Positions 12,380 through 23,350 of a stretch of DNA of 64,000 bases are shown one piece after another. Every line of letters begins with the position of its first letter. Position 1 is the stretch's first letter. A program made the translations under genes and the position numbers. This DNA comes from Timema cristinae (lineage: Eukaryota; Arthropoda; Insecta; Phasmatodea; Timematidae). The notes below the pieces were generated by a model, which ran no database searches, was not told the DNA's origin, and saw only the letters and a program-made list of their open reading frames with translations. The stretch spans positions 8,022,490-8,086,489 of the forward strand of contig JBCFYV010011135.1 in the NCBI GenBank assembly GCA_039000515.1, given 5' to 3'.

Positions 12380-12624
12380 CAAGTATGTGGAGATTTGTAT
12401 GGTGTCAGCCAAACTACAGCTGGTGTCATCCATACAGTGTCTCGCTTGTTTGTGGATAAACTTCCCGAGTTTGTCGTACTGCCAACAACCAAAGCAGAGT
12501 GTCACTCAGACAAGCGATGGTTCCACGATGTTGGAGGTTTCCTTGGTGTTGTGGGTTGTGTTGACGGAACACACATTCCAATCAAGAATCCTGGGGGCCC
12601 TAATGCTGAAATTTATCGCAATAG
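12380..12624 (+). pseudogene. PIF/Harbinger (HARBI1-like) transposase exon
   Basis: Exon bounded by acceptor ttattgtattacag and donor aatag|gtatgg, 245 bp, entering in phase 0 and leaving in phase 2. It encodes a segment starting QVCGDLYGVSQTTAG (the helix-turn-helix region preceding the catalytic core) and reaching VGCVDGTHIPIKNPGGPNA, the diagnostic Harbinger motif with the first catalytic Asp of the DDE triad, then EIYRN. The frame is fully open and the residues are well conserved. The following exon, with the second Asp and Glu, is not visible in the next 10 kb, so the gene looks incomplete. It could be an old Harbinger copy or part of a domesticated HARBI1 relative. The function expected from the family is nuclease cleavage of transposon ends. 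Confidence 0.8.
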
Positions 12625-13071
12625 GTATGGCAACTTAAGAATGAAATGGCATTTAATATTGACTTAAATTAACTTTGAATGTGTTTGAAATAGGCCTTAA
12701 TGGTTTCTAAGCAAATTATTGCCTGCCCTAAGCGATCCTGTCACAAATATAATAAACCTATTAGTCAATTTTAAATAAATACACAACATTTTGACTACTT
12801 AGTAATTTAAAATTTGCATATTTCCTTGGCTGGTACCAACTTTTTTTTAGCAGCACATATGACTAACAGTTTGAGTTTTACGCACATGCACTAATTATGC
12901 TAATGTGCCGGGGATGAGTAAAGTTGATTTGTTGGATGTGTATGTTAAATTATAACAAACAAGCAATCTATACAGTTTATTTGTAATGAACAAGCAATCT
13001 ATACTACTCGTACAATAGACAACTTAAGTGTATGTGTGTGGCAACATTCATTTGACTACTAGCTCTCCTCA

Positions 13072-13102
13072 ATCCCCCCCCCCCCCCACACACACACACA
13101 CA
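13072..13102. repeat. C-run and (CA)n microsatellite
   Basis: A C-run of about 13 followed by a CA repeat of about seven units. Confidence 0.7.
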
Positions 13103-13204
13103 AACAACACTATTATTTTCACTGCGCAGACACACCTGCGCATCACATGTCATTAGTCATTACATATACATTTGCTGAAAAGATAAATTTACCTATATTT
13201 TAAC

Positions 13205-13440
13205 ATTGTACCTCCATTTGGGTTTAAAGAGAGTGTAAATACACTTAGGAAAACCCCACATAGTACACCTGACCGAGAATCAAACCTCTTATATCTCTTA
13301 CATTTAAAAAGGTTGGTAAATTTTGAAGGAAATGACATAGGAAAAAAGACCTCCATTGTAACTGGATGAGATTCTAACATCAACCTCCTCGCCCCAACGA
13401 CTACCAAGTGCAATGCAAATTGAATGCATTAGATCGCTCT
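13205..13440 (-). repeat. Decayed SINE fragments
   Basis: Two degraded minus-strand SINE-like segments. One is around 13215-13300 (gagtgtaaatacacttagga, cctgaccgagaatcaaacct) and one around 13345-13440 (gagattctaacatcaacctc with ctctgccactgctg at the head). They resemble the family at 5700-5945. No tail. Confidence 0.4.
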
Positions 13441-13451
13441 GCCACTGCTGT

Positions 13452-13452
13452 T

Positions 13453-13502
<50 letters not shown>

Positions 13503-13578
13503 ATATGATATATATGATATATATGATATATATAAATATGATATAATATGATATAATATAATATAATATGATAATATG

Positions 13579-13622
<44 letters not shown>
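13452..13622. repeat. Compound (TG)n / (TA)n microsatellite
   Basis: About 15 TG units pass directly into TA units, an imperfect ATATGATATA region, and a second long TA tract. The long His-Thr and Tyr-Ile frames on minus (13304-13679) come from this repeat. A strong candidate for cruciform or slippage instability. Confidence 0.93.
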
Positions 13623-13623
<1 letters not shown>

Positions 13624-13639
13624 TTTATTAACATTAAAG

Positions 13640-14300
13640 ATTTGCTAGAACACATTAAGTAAAGAGACAATAGAGACAAGACTTAAACAAATTCATTGAG
13701 ATCGATACTAAAAAAAAGTCTCCTAATTTACTTCAACTATACATTAAGATTTTAATTCCATATTCATAGTAAAATATAGAAATATAGTTCAAATTGTTAG
13801 AAAATCTGCTGTTTGCTAATGAATAGTTATTTTAATTCGTTTTGAGTTTATTAATACTAATTAAGACTAATGAATAAAATTATATTTATAAACAAAAGGA
13901 AGGATAAGAATTAAAAATAAAATAGATTTTCATGGTTACTGACAAATGTGAAAATGGATTTTATAAACCTTTATAAGTATAATTATAAATCTGCACAAAA
14001 GGAGTAATATTTCTGTCTTTTTTTCTTATATAATCTTTCATAACATGATTAAAAATTCATTGAATTGGAATATATCAAAATTACTTTTATTCTCTCAGTT
14101 TGCTAGGCTGCATATTAGCGTCTTTTTTTTTCCTCAGATAAGATTTTTTTGGGAACTTATTGTCTTTTAGATTAAAAGTTGGTTTGACTCATATTTATAA
14201 ATATGGTAAGAGACCCCATAAAAAATTTAAAAGTGAATATAATTTTATTTTATTGCTGTGAACTCATATGTACTAATTACTATGGGTTAGGGGTGAGGAC
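13640..14300. other. Very AT-rich spacer, nothing recognised
   Basis: AT-rich sequence without repeats, open frames or signals I can support. Confidence 0.5.
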
Positions 14301-14304
14301 GGTT

Positions 14305-14450
14305 GTACTCATAGAAGTGCAACCGCATTTGCATGGAGGGAGAGTGGAAAACCTTTTAGAAAATAACACCTGACCGGGGTTCAAACCCCGATCTCCCTGT
14401 CATTAAAAATCCAGTTTACCGCGAGAGTGACGCTCAGAGAGATTATAATT
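14305..14450 (-). repeat. SINE fragment (tRNA-derived)
   Basis: Minus-strand copy with a clean box B (ggttcaaaccccg read on plus within the head), the body tggagggagagtggaaaacc, and a head ending near gcgagagtgacgctcagaga. Close to the copies at 5.8 and 6.4 kb but lacking the 3' tail. Confidence 0.55.
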
Positions 14451-15819
14451 CTATATAATTTAATTAGTGGATTGCACATTGGTGTTTGACCAATCCTGTT
14501 GTCAGTAATCCTTGGATTATATTTGAATGTTTATTATTTTTACCATTAAAATATGTCAATGTAAAATTTTATACATGTTATTTTTTGACTCTCGGTTTGT
14601 CACTATCTTATTTTTAGTTCACTTTAAAATATCGAATTAAAATTTAGGAAATTGACACAAAATTAATTAGAAGTCTTGGACATTTTTTACAAAATGAAAT
14701 ACAGATCAATAAATAGATTACACACCAGAATGATGGTTTTGGTTTTTTACTCCTGACCTTGACTCACAAATTTGGGATTCTGCTTTGCACAAATAACTGT
14801 CATGTGCAAAGTGGCTGCTTTTGAAAAATCTAACTTTCCATCCTCTCTCCAATTAACTGCTGGAGTTTTTTTCCATTCGTAAAGTCCAACTCCAGCGATG
14901 GCATTGAACTCTTTGCTCACTTTTATCCACGTTTCTCTTTTCCTGTAAATAGTCGTTGCATTTGTTTGCTTGTTTCCTATTAGTTTGTTGTATTTTTTCA
15001 GAATACCAAATAAAATGTTTTTTACTATGTACTGAACATTGGGTTCTTCTTCAAACTAGCAATGTTGATGATAATTTCCCAATAATATTAAAAATACGCG
15101 AGATTTGAAGGTCCACGCTTTGTAACATTCATTTGTTTGGGATGCGTTTCTTGTGTAACTTTAATTCAATTTGATTATTAAATTTAAAAATATATCTATC
15201 TAATAAAATTAAACAACCACTTATAGCGGTAGTATCGCCCAGTCTTGCGCAATGTAACAAAACTTTCTACTTCTATTACTATTTCCATTAGACATCGCGT
15301 ATCTTACTTGGTACACCACAGCTAAGAAATAGGTATGGTCTATTGCTATCACAAATTGGGTAAACGGATGAGAATTCCCACTCGGATAAGAAAAAGGATT
15401 GGAGAAGGAGGTTGACTATCACTACGGCTCTTAGTAACTTATGTGGCTCGGATGGCTACCCTCGAGCGTATGGGGCTACTCTGATGGAATGGGTAGGGCG
15501 CGGGAGAAGAAGGCTTGTGAATTACAAGGCACTGTGGGTATATCAGATGGAACAAAATGAATGAGGGTGTGTGTGTGTGCGAACCTCAAGACCTGAAGGG
15601 GCTGGTTCGACCCTAAACATCGAAGCCGCCAGACAGTGATTTTTCTAGCTCTCCTTAGACTCGTTTATCAATTAATCATTCTCACATTAATCTGGGACTT
15701 GCAGATTTTTCTATACAATAATAGAACAGGGTCTTGGCTCAAGACAGGATGTAACATAATGTCAGGAAATGGATGAACATCTTACTAGAAGCAACTTACA
15801 AAATAAGACATACAGATGA

Positions 15820-15930
15820 TCGATTTTAATCCATACTATCAGAAAGTTTATGAATTTTTGAGGTGTTGTATGCAAGAATCTTTTTGTGTTTTTGTCAAAC
15901 TTTCTAATAGTATGGATTAAGATAAAACAT
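15820..15930. repeat. Imperfect hairpin with retroelement-like flank
   Basis: Inverted segments ttaatccatactatcagaaa and the complement-like tttctaatagtatggattaa flank a loop of about 55 bases. Just right of it (15948-15990) is acctgaagatggtttaacat ... gaaacatgt, a wording common near ends of some retroelements. No reverse transcriptase is present. Confidence 0.4.
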
Positions 15931-16434
15931 ATTTATTATAAATAAGACCTGAAGATGGTTTAACATCACTGAAACATGTTGTCATAGAAGACTAAAGCTG
16001 ATATAGAATAAGGAGACGAGAATGAAAAATAATAACAAAGATATATATAACCTCATAATTTATTACTCCTTACCAAATAAATATGATCATTATTTAAAAA
16101 ATGAATCTTTTATTACAAACTCTGATATATTTTGAATGGATTAATATGTTTTAGAGCAGGTGTATTAAACTCATTTGGGGAAAAGAGTCACATTGAGAAT
16201 TGAGAAATACTGAGGGGGTTTTCATTAAAAATAATGTTATATTATCATTATGCTTAAGTAAAAAAAAAACCCTATTTTAAAATTGCGTTATTTTATTTAC
16301 AAAAAGAAACTTACCATTAATTATAAATAAAATTTTAAGACACATCTTATCTGACACCCCTAAACCCTTCAAAAAACTGTTTACAGCCAGAATGTTAATG
16401 TTAGACTTACATCGTGTTCAATTAAATTTAAAAA

Positions 16435-16515
16435 TTACACGTGAACACGGGAATCAAAGCCGGAAGCTTTGGCTGAGTGCACCAATTTTCTACCATTGAG
16501 CTACCCAGGGTTCAT
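16435..16515 (-). repeat. tRNA-like SINE head
   Basis: On minus this reads gggtagctcaatggtagaaa (box A-like) and ends with ggctttgattcccgtgttca (box B-like). The spacing suits a tRNA-derived SINE head. It is not called a functional tRNA because no clean acceptor-stem pairing is seen. Confidence 0.45.
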
Positions 16516-17264
16516 TGCGTGATCAAGGTAATTCTTCGCCTTCAGTTTATTGAAAACGTAGCGTACGTGAAGAGCTCATAACTAAACACATCAAACTGTG
16601 AAAAGTATTGGTGTTAGAGGAATGAATCTTATATCGAAATAAAATTCAGTTCATGATTATCATTTTGGACACTTATACTACCCATCTATCTCAATTAGGA
16701 AAAAAACTTTTATGCAGAGTGAAATATGTCTGCACTAAGGCCCTCATTACAGGTATTTCATTAGAAAACAATTTTTTCAAAGCATACCAATTGGAATATG
16801 GGAATTTTTTTAATAATATCCCCATGTCTTTTAAAGTTTTTATAACAAATTCTGAAGAAAAAAAACTACTGTGATTGTCCAAATAGTTTACGAGAAACGG
16901 TGAGCTATGTTTGGAGATTTTCAAGTATTTGATCGCATTAAACACAATGCCGCTCAGATTTTCCCAGCAATAACCTAAAAATGTGGCCGTGTTGCATGCT
17001 CGTGTTGTGAATTCAAATATTGTCAGCATTTTGCACGGTGCCTATAGCGTTGCTTTCTTCTATCTTTTTAAATCTTATGTTAAAGTCACTTTCATAACTG
17101 ATGACAAATGTGTGTCCGTGGGACGTGCTGTCTCGGGTGTTTGTTCATGTTCATAAGGCAAAACAACCGTTCACACACTCGGTGTGTCGTCAAACAATGC
17201 ACATATTTGGTGTACATATGTAATATTTTTTGTAATCTATTACTTGTGAGTGAAGAATAAAAAT

Positions 17265-17441
17265 ATCATCTTAAGCACATTAGAAATATAGTACTTTGTA
17301 TTACAATAATTATAAATTGGTCATTATTTGAGGAAATCAGTAATTGGGTACACCAAACTCGCTTACTGATTTCCTCAAATAATGCCCAATTTATAAATAT
17401 TGTAATACAAAATAGTATATTTCTATTGTACTTAAGATGAT
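17265..17441. repeat. 177-bp imperfect palindrome (foldback)
   Basis: Arms of about 79 bp, from atcatcttaagcacattaga to gaggaaatcagtaa and their inverse (ttactgatttcctcaaataa to acttaagatgat), separated by a loop of about 19 bases. The arms differ at only a few positions. Right of it, gggccgcattgcatgctggt and gggccacatgaggcacatta resemble hAT-type ends, and a similar wording (tattaaactcatttgggg) lies near 16160, so the hairpin may be inside a larger non-autonomous hAT remnant. Confidence 0.75.
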
Positions 17442-17677
17442 TCGGGCCGCATTGCATGCTGGTTATTAGAGGGACCGCCGGCTGCACATTACCCTGTATC
17501 GGGCCACATGAGGCACATTAACCTCAAGTTTAATATTCCCGCTTTAAAGAATATTCAATTATTTTATAATGTAAATAATTCGAATCCTAATCGAAAGTTA
17601 TGCTAGTTTATACTTAATTACTCTATCGCATTAGGAACTCGAAAGCTCATTGTCACACTTACAAAAAACACACTTAT

Positions 17678-20600
17678 CCTTATCTTGAGCTGGTTCTATC
17701 CAGTATACCTCATTATACCCTATCCCTATCTTGAGAAGTTCTATCCAGTATACCTCATTATACCCTATCCCTATCTTGAGCTAGTTCTATCCAGTCCACC
17801 TCATTACATCCTAACCCTATCTTGAGCTAGTTCTATCCGGTCCACCTCATTATACCCTAACCCTATCTTGAGCTAGCTCTATCCGGTCCACCTCATTACA
17901 CTCTAACCCTATCTTGAGCTAGTTCTATCCAGTCCACCTCATTACACCCTAACCCTATCTTGAGCTAGTTCTATCCAGTCCACCTCATTACACTCTAACC
18001 CTATCTTGAGCTAGTTCTATCTGGTCCACCTCATTACACTCTAACCCTATCTTGAGCTAGTTCTATCCAGTCCACCTCATTACACTCTAACCCTATCTTG
18101 AGCTAGTTCTATCCAGTCCACCTCATTACACCCTAACCCTATCTTGAGCTAGTTCTATCCGGTCCACCTCATTACATCCTAACCCTATCTTGAACTAGTT
18201 CTATCCAGTCCACCTCATTACATCCTAACCCTATCTTGAACTAGTTCTATCCGGTCCACCTCATTACACCCTAACCCTATCTTCAGCTAGTTCTATCCGG
18301 TCCACCTCATTACATTCTAACCCTATCTTGAGCTAGTTCTATCTGGTCCACCTCATTACACTCTAACCCTATCTTGAGCTAGTTCTCTCTGGTCCACCTC
18401 ATTACACTCTAACCCTATCTTGAGCTAGTTCTATCCAGTCCACCTCATTACACCCTAACCCTATCTTTAGCTAGTTCTATCCGGTCCACCTCATTACACC
18501 CTAACCCTATCTTGAGCTAGTTCTATCCGGTCCACCTCATTACATCCTAACCCTATCTTGAACTAGTTCTATCCGGTCCACCTCATTACACCCTAACCCT
18601 ATCTTCAGCTAGTTCTATCCGGTCCACCTCATTACATTCTAACCCTATCTTGAGCTAGTTCTATCTGGTCCACCTCATTACACTCTAACCCTATCTTGAG
18701 CTAGTTCTATCTGGTCCACCTCATTACACTCTAACCCTATCTTGAGCTAGTTCTATCCAGTCCACCTCATTACATCCTAACCCTATCTTGAGCTAGTTCT
18801 ATCCGGTCCACCTCATTATACCCTAACCCTATCTTAGGCTAGCTCTATCCGGTCCACCTCATTACACTCTAACCCTATCTTGAGCTAGTTCTATCCAGTC
18901 CACCTCATTACACCCTAACCCTATCTTGAGCTAGTTCTATCCAGTCCACCTCATTACACTCTAACCCTATCTTGAGCTAGTTCTATCTGGTCCACCTCAT
19001 TACACTCTAACCCTATCTTGAGCTAGTTCTATCCAGTCCACCTCATTACACTCTAACCCTATCTTGAGCTAGTTCTATCCAGTCCACCTCATTACACCCT
19101 AACCCTATCTTGAGCTAGTTCTATCCGGTCCACCTCATTACATCCTAACCCTATCTTGAACTAGTTCTATCCGGTCCACCTCATTACATCCTAACCCTAT
19201 CTTGAACTAGTTCTATCCGGTCCACCTCATTACACCCTAACCCTATCTTCAGCTAGTTCTATCCGGTCCACCTCATTACATTCTAACCCTATCTTGAGCT
19301 AGTTCTATCTGGTCCACCTCATTACACTCTAACCCTATCTTGAGCTAGTTCTCTCTGGTCCACCTCATTACACTCTAACCCTATCTTGAGCTAGTTCTAT
19401 CCAGTCCACCTCATTACACCCTAACCCTATCTTTAGCTAGTTCTATCCGGTCCACCTCATTACACCCTAACCCTATCTTGAGCTAGTTCTATCCGGTCCA
19501 CCTCATTACATCCTAACCTATCTTGAACTAGTTCTATCCGGTCCACCTCATTACACCCTAACCCTATCTTCAGCTAGTTCTATCCGGTCCACCTCATTAC
19601 ATTCTAACCCTATCTTGAGCTAGTTCTATCTGGTCCACCTCATTACACTCTAACCCTATCTTGAGCTAGTTCTATCTGGTCCACCTCATTACACTCTAAC
19701 CCTATCTTGAGCTAGTTCTATCCAGTCCACCTCATTACATCCTAACCCTATCTTGAGCTAGTTCTATCCGGTCCACCTCATTATACCTAACCCTATCTTG
19801 AGCTAGCTCTATCCGGTCCACCTCATTACACTCTAACCCTATCTTGAGCTAGTTCTAATCCAGTCCACCTCATTACACCCTAACCCTATCTTGAGCTAGT
19901 TCTATCCAGTCCACCTCATTACACTCTAACCCTATCTTGAGCTAGTTCTATCTGGTCCACCTCATTACACTCTAACCTATCTTGAGCTAGTTCTATCCAG
20001 TCCACCTCATTACACTCTAACCCTATCTTGAGCTAGTTCTATCAGTCCACCTCATTACACCCTAACCCTATCTTGAGCTAGTTCTATCCGGTCCACCTCA
20101 TTACATCCTAACCCTATCTTGAGCTAGTTCTATCCGGTCCACCTCATTACATCCTAACCCTATCTTGAACTAGTTCTATCCGGTCCACCTCATTACACCC
20201 TAACCCTATCTTCAGCTAGTTCTATCCGGTCCACCTCATTACATTCTAACCCTATCTTGAGCTAGTTCTATCTGGTCCACCTCATTACACTCTAACCCTA
20301 TCTTGAGCTAGTTCTCTCTGGTCCACCTCATTACACTCTAACCCTATCTTGAGCTAGTTCTATCCAGTCCACCTCATTACACCCTAACCCTATCTTTAGC
20401 TAGTTCTATCCGGTCCACCTCATTACACCCTAACCCTATCTTGAGCTAGTTCTATCCGGTCCACCTCATTACATCCTAACCCTATCTTGAACTAGTTCTA
20501 TCCGGTCCACCTCATTACACCCTAACCCTATCTTCAGCTAGTTCTATCCGGTCCACCTCATTACATTCTAACCCTATCTTGAGCTAGTTCTATCTGGTCC

Positions 20601-20706
20601 ACCTCATTACACTCTAACCCTATCTTGAGCTAGTTCTATCTGGTCCACCTCATTACACTCTAACCCTATCTTGAGCTAGTTCTATCCAGTCCACCTCATT
20701 ACACCC
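17678..20706 (-). repeat. 46-bp satellite, about 65 copies, 21-mer higher order
   Basis: Tandem 46-bp units with the cores gagctagttctatccagt and ccacctcattacaccctaac. A marker variant ctctctgg (for ctatctgg) occurs once per higher-order block, near 18385, 19351 and 20314, giving spacings of about 966 and 963 bp (21 x 46 = 966; the second block has net three missing bases). The right edge runs straight into a minus-strand LINE 3' end. Read on minus, a unit encodes GCNEVDWIELAQDRV-like residues, the C-terminal end of that LINE protein, so the satellite appears to be an amplified piece of the LINE. Confidence 0.95.
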
Positions 20707-21090
20707 TATGTATTTCAGATCCATTATAATGTTATCCTCTCATCTTCATCTAAATCTTCCCATTGTGTTTACCAGTCAGTACCCTGAACAGGCTTCTAGA
20801 ATCTCCCATTAGCGCTGCATGTCCTACCCACCATAATCTGCGATATTTGATTATCCTAACAATGTTTTGTAATGAGTACAGGTTATGCAACTTATCATTA
20901 TCTAACCTTCCCCACGCCTCAGTATCCTCATCCCTTTCAGGACTAAATATCTTCCTGGGAACCTTGTTTTCGAACACCCTAAATTTTTTTCGTCATGTAA
21001 GGATAGCGACCACGTTTCATACCAAAGAGAACAACTGGTAAAATAATTATTGTTTTGTATATTCTGAGTTTTACTGTCCTAGAAGGCAGG
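20707..21090 (-). pseudogene. LINE reverse-transcriptase protein, C-terminal remnant
   Basis: Minus-strand remnant of the C-terminal part of a non-LTR retrotransposon ORF. It reads LRIYKTIILPVVLFGMKRG, a frameshift near 20980, then FENKVPRKIFSPERDE, LHNLYSLQNIVRIIKYRRLW and WVGHAALMG. These are hallmarks of the post-RT region of insect LINE ORFs. The reading then continues, after another shift, to EDNIIMDLKYIGCNEVDWIE at the junction with the 46-bp satellite. At least two frame breaks make it non-functional. A related fragment lies at 42990-43165. Confidence 0.82.
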
Positions 21091-21850
21091 CGAGATATTA
21101 ACAACTTACTGACCAAACAATAGTATGCATTTCCTGACTGTATTCTTTCCCTAATTTCTGAATAGTAAAATTAAAACGGCACCATACCTGGTTCAATATT
21201 GTTTAATACATCCAGCCCGTTCCTTGTGTAGTTAAAATGCACTCACCTATAAATTAGACACTGCTAGCCTGTAAAAAGTGCAAGCTGCACTGGGTTAAAT
21301 GTAATTTAAAGTCCAAATAATCTCCTAATTTGCATTGACTATGAGAGGCAGACATTCAAAATAATGGGTTTTGTCTGAACAAAGTCTGATAAACTTTCCA
21401 AGGACTCGGACGTAGGCTGTCTCATATGCTCACGCTACTAATTCCGACTTGTTTTATCAGACAAATTCATCTGGAGCAATGTTTCACTTGACAAGGATGA
21501 TATAGTACTGAATAGGGACAGTCACCCGAACAGAGACGGTCGAAATCACTAATCATCAATCTTACTCTACCAGGATTGTGAGCATGAATTTGAGACCCTT
21601 TGTAATATGGGCATTCGACCATCAACATTGTATTGCACAATTTTAACAAGTGTATAATTGTAAACTATAAATAGTGATTCAATTTGTTTCAAATCAATAT
21701 AGTTCACAGGTTATTAGGGGTCAAACGTTTTATGATTTTTGCGTTCAATTGTTAAGGTAAAATAATTAATGTATAAGATTGAAATTTAATATAACTAGAA
21801 CCGTAATATAAGGCATACAGAATTAAATATTATAATATTGATATTGATAG
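21090..21850. other. AT-rich spacer, nothing recognised
   Basis: No repeats or coding features that I can support. The 60-codon minus frame at 21467-21649 has no recognisable character. Confidence 0.45.
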
Positions 21851-21864
21851 AATGGAATACATTC

Positions 21865-22100
21865 TACCCCCCTCCTCCCGTACATCCAGCCGGGGTTCTA
21901 ACCTCAACCTTCCTGTCACCGGAAAACAAAGCTAACCGATCTTGACATTGAGTGCAATAAGTTGATGGTAATAAATAATAATAATAATAATAAAATAATA
22001 ATAATAATAATAAAGGTTCAAAGGCCTGTTGACTAGTGGTCAGAATTTCTGGATACAGATACAGTGGTCCCGGGATTGATCCCTGGTGCCTCCAAAATAA
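21865..22100. repeat. SINE-like pieces around an (AAT)n microsatellite
   Basis: A minus-strand tRNA-like head fragment (gccggggttctaacctcaac) at 21885-21945, an imperfect (AAT)n run at about 21972-22012, and a plus-strand tRNA-like fragment with box B (gggattgatccctggtgcc) at 22040-22092. Confidence 0.5.
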
Positions 22101-22154
22101 ATCTGGGAAATACTGGATCAGGTACGAGGTCAGACTCAGCCTCGCTGAGGACAA

Positions 22155-22470
22155 ACTCCTGTTAATGTGAGGATCCCTTCCTCCACCCTCCTGTTAATGT
22201 GAGGATCCCTTTTTTCACCCTCTTATCACTATGATGATCTCTTCCTCCACCCTCCTATTAATGTGAGGATCTCTTCCTCCACCCTTCTATCAATGTGAGG
22301 ATCTCTTCCTCCACCCTTCTATCAATGTGAGGATCTCTTCCTCCACCCTTCTATCAATGTGAGGATCTCTTCCTCCACCCTCCTGTTAATGTGAGGATCC
22401 CTTCCTCTACCCTCCTGTTAATGTGAGGCTCTCTTCCTCCCCCCTCCTATCAAAGTGGGGATCTCTCACT
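22155..22470. repeat. 32-bp tandem array, about 10 copies
   Basis: Tandem units of 32 bp with the cores atgtgaggatctcttcctcc and acccttctatcaatgtgag. Boundaries are approximate because the edge copies are diverged. Confidence 0.88.
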
Positions 22471-22571
22471 CCAAGGTTGGGATTAGATACGTCACCACTC
22501 CATTATTTCTTGATTCCGATTCCTGGACACTTGTTATTTCAATCTTTTTAAAGTTCACTAACTTATTTTTA

Positions 22572-22872
22572 ATTGGTGACTTGGCGGTCTAGGGGTAAGG
22601 TGTCAGACTTCAATGCTGGCGGCCGGGGATCAATCCTCAGTCCCGGCAAAGATTTATCTGATTATCAAACCCTTCCTTCACCTCTGACAAGATATCTTGT
22701 GAATGTGGGGAATGCCAGGCCTCGACCGTGGTTCGGATTCCACGTTAAACTGTAGGTCCTTCATTTCATCTCATCTCACAATCACCCTACCATTACAAAT
22801 TAGCGTAAGTGCGTATAACCCGAATGGGTAGTAAGACGCGGTGCTAATTTTATAATAATAATAATAATAATA
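22572..22872 (+). repeat. SINE family A, full length
   Basis: tRNA-derived head (gtgacttggcggtctagggg, box A) with box B-like gggatcaatcctcag, a body containing cccttccttcacctctgaca and gtggttcggattccacgtta, and the shared tail gcgtataacccgaatgggta / gtaagacgcggtgct, ending in an (AAT)n run. About 85% similar by eye to the copy at 38.34 kb. It probably lies in an intron of the NBAS-like gene. Confidence 0.8.
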
Positions 22873-23147
22873 TTTTTAATTTACATCACACCAAATTAAT
22901 AACATTGGACATAAATGAATGAGTATTATAAACCCCAATAATCATAAGCAAGGATTTTTTTAGAAACAAAGTTGTAGTATTCGCAGTTGATGGGGAGGTC
23001 AGTCAGGTTTAGAATCTCATGTAACTGTACTGAGGCTGGTTACTGGTTTTGAACTGTCTCTTACCCTCCCGCACCTAACCCACCCCAGACACACACAATG
23101 GCACATTAGTGTGATTTGTATCACAACCAACCGTCGTGTGTTTGCAG

Positions 23148-23350
23148 CTAATAACTCATGGGCTTCTGCTCACTGAGGAGTCCCAAGGGGGTGACACCCA
23201 CCCATGCTGACCCCTGCTAATCAAGTACCAAGGGTTCCTGGAGGACTACCTCCAAGGGGAGCGCCTTCAGGCGCTAGGGTGTGGCGTGGACCTGCAGCGC
23301 TTCACATTTGACCCGGAATATCAACGAGATACAATCCTGGGACTGGCAAT
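23148..23350 (+). CDS. NBAS: NBAS-like internal exon (Sec39-family tether subunit)
   Basis: Exon 203 bp long from acceptor gtgtgtttgcag to donor ggcaat|gttagt, entering in phase 0 and leaving in phase 2. It reads LLIKYQGFLEDYLQGERLQA, then GCGVDLQRFTFDPEYQRDTI and LGLAM. The VD..RF..D..Y..DTILGLA pattern fits the C-terminal half of NBAS, the Sec39-type subunit of the NRZ tethering complex that acts with ZW10 and RINT1 in Golgi-to-ER vesicle docking. A TGA interrupts the frame at 23208-23210, just before PLLIKYQ. Either a downstream acceptor (ctaatcaag at 23217-23225) is used, or this is a base error, or the copy is damaged. The last ~37 nt plus the donor are the source of the 77-bp array that follows. 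The gene call is supported by two C-terminal exons further along the same strand. Confidence 0.62.

Noticed and set aside
13304..13679. Frames of 92-106 codons on minus
   Set aside because: Translation of the TG/TA microsatellite.
17678..20706. ccctaaccct wording as telomere sequence
   Set aside because: It occurs once per 46-bp unit and not as a short tandem hexamer or pentamer; the unit is explained by the LINE end.
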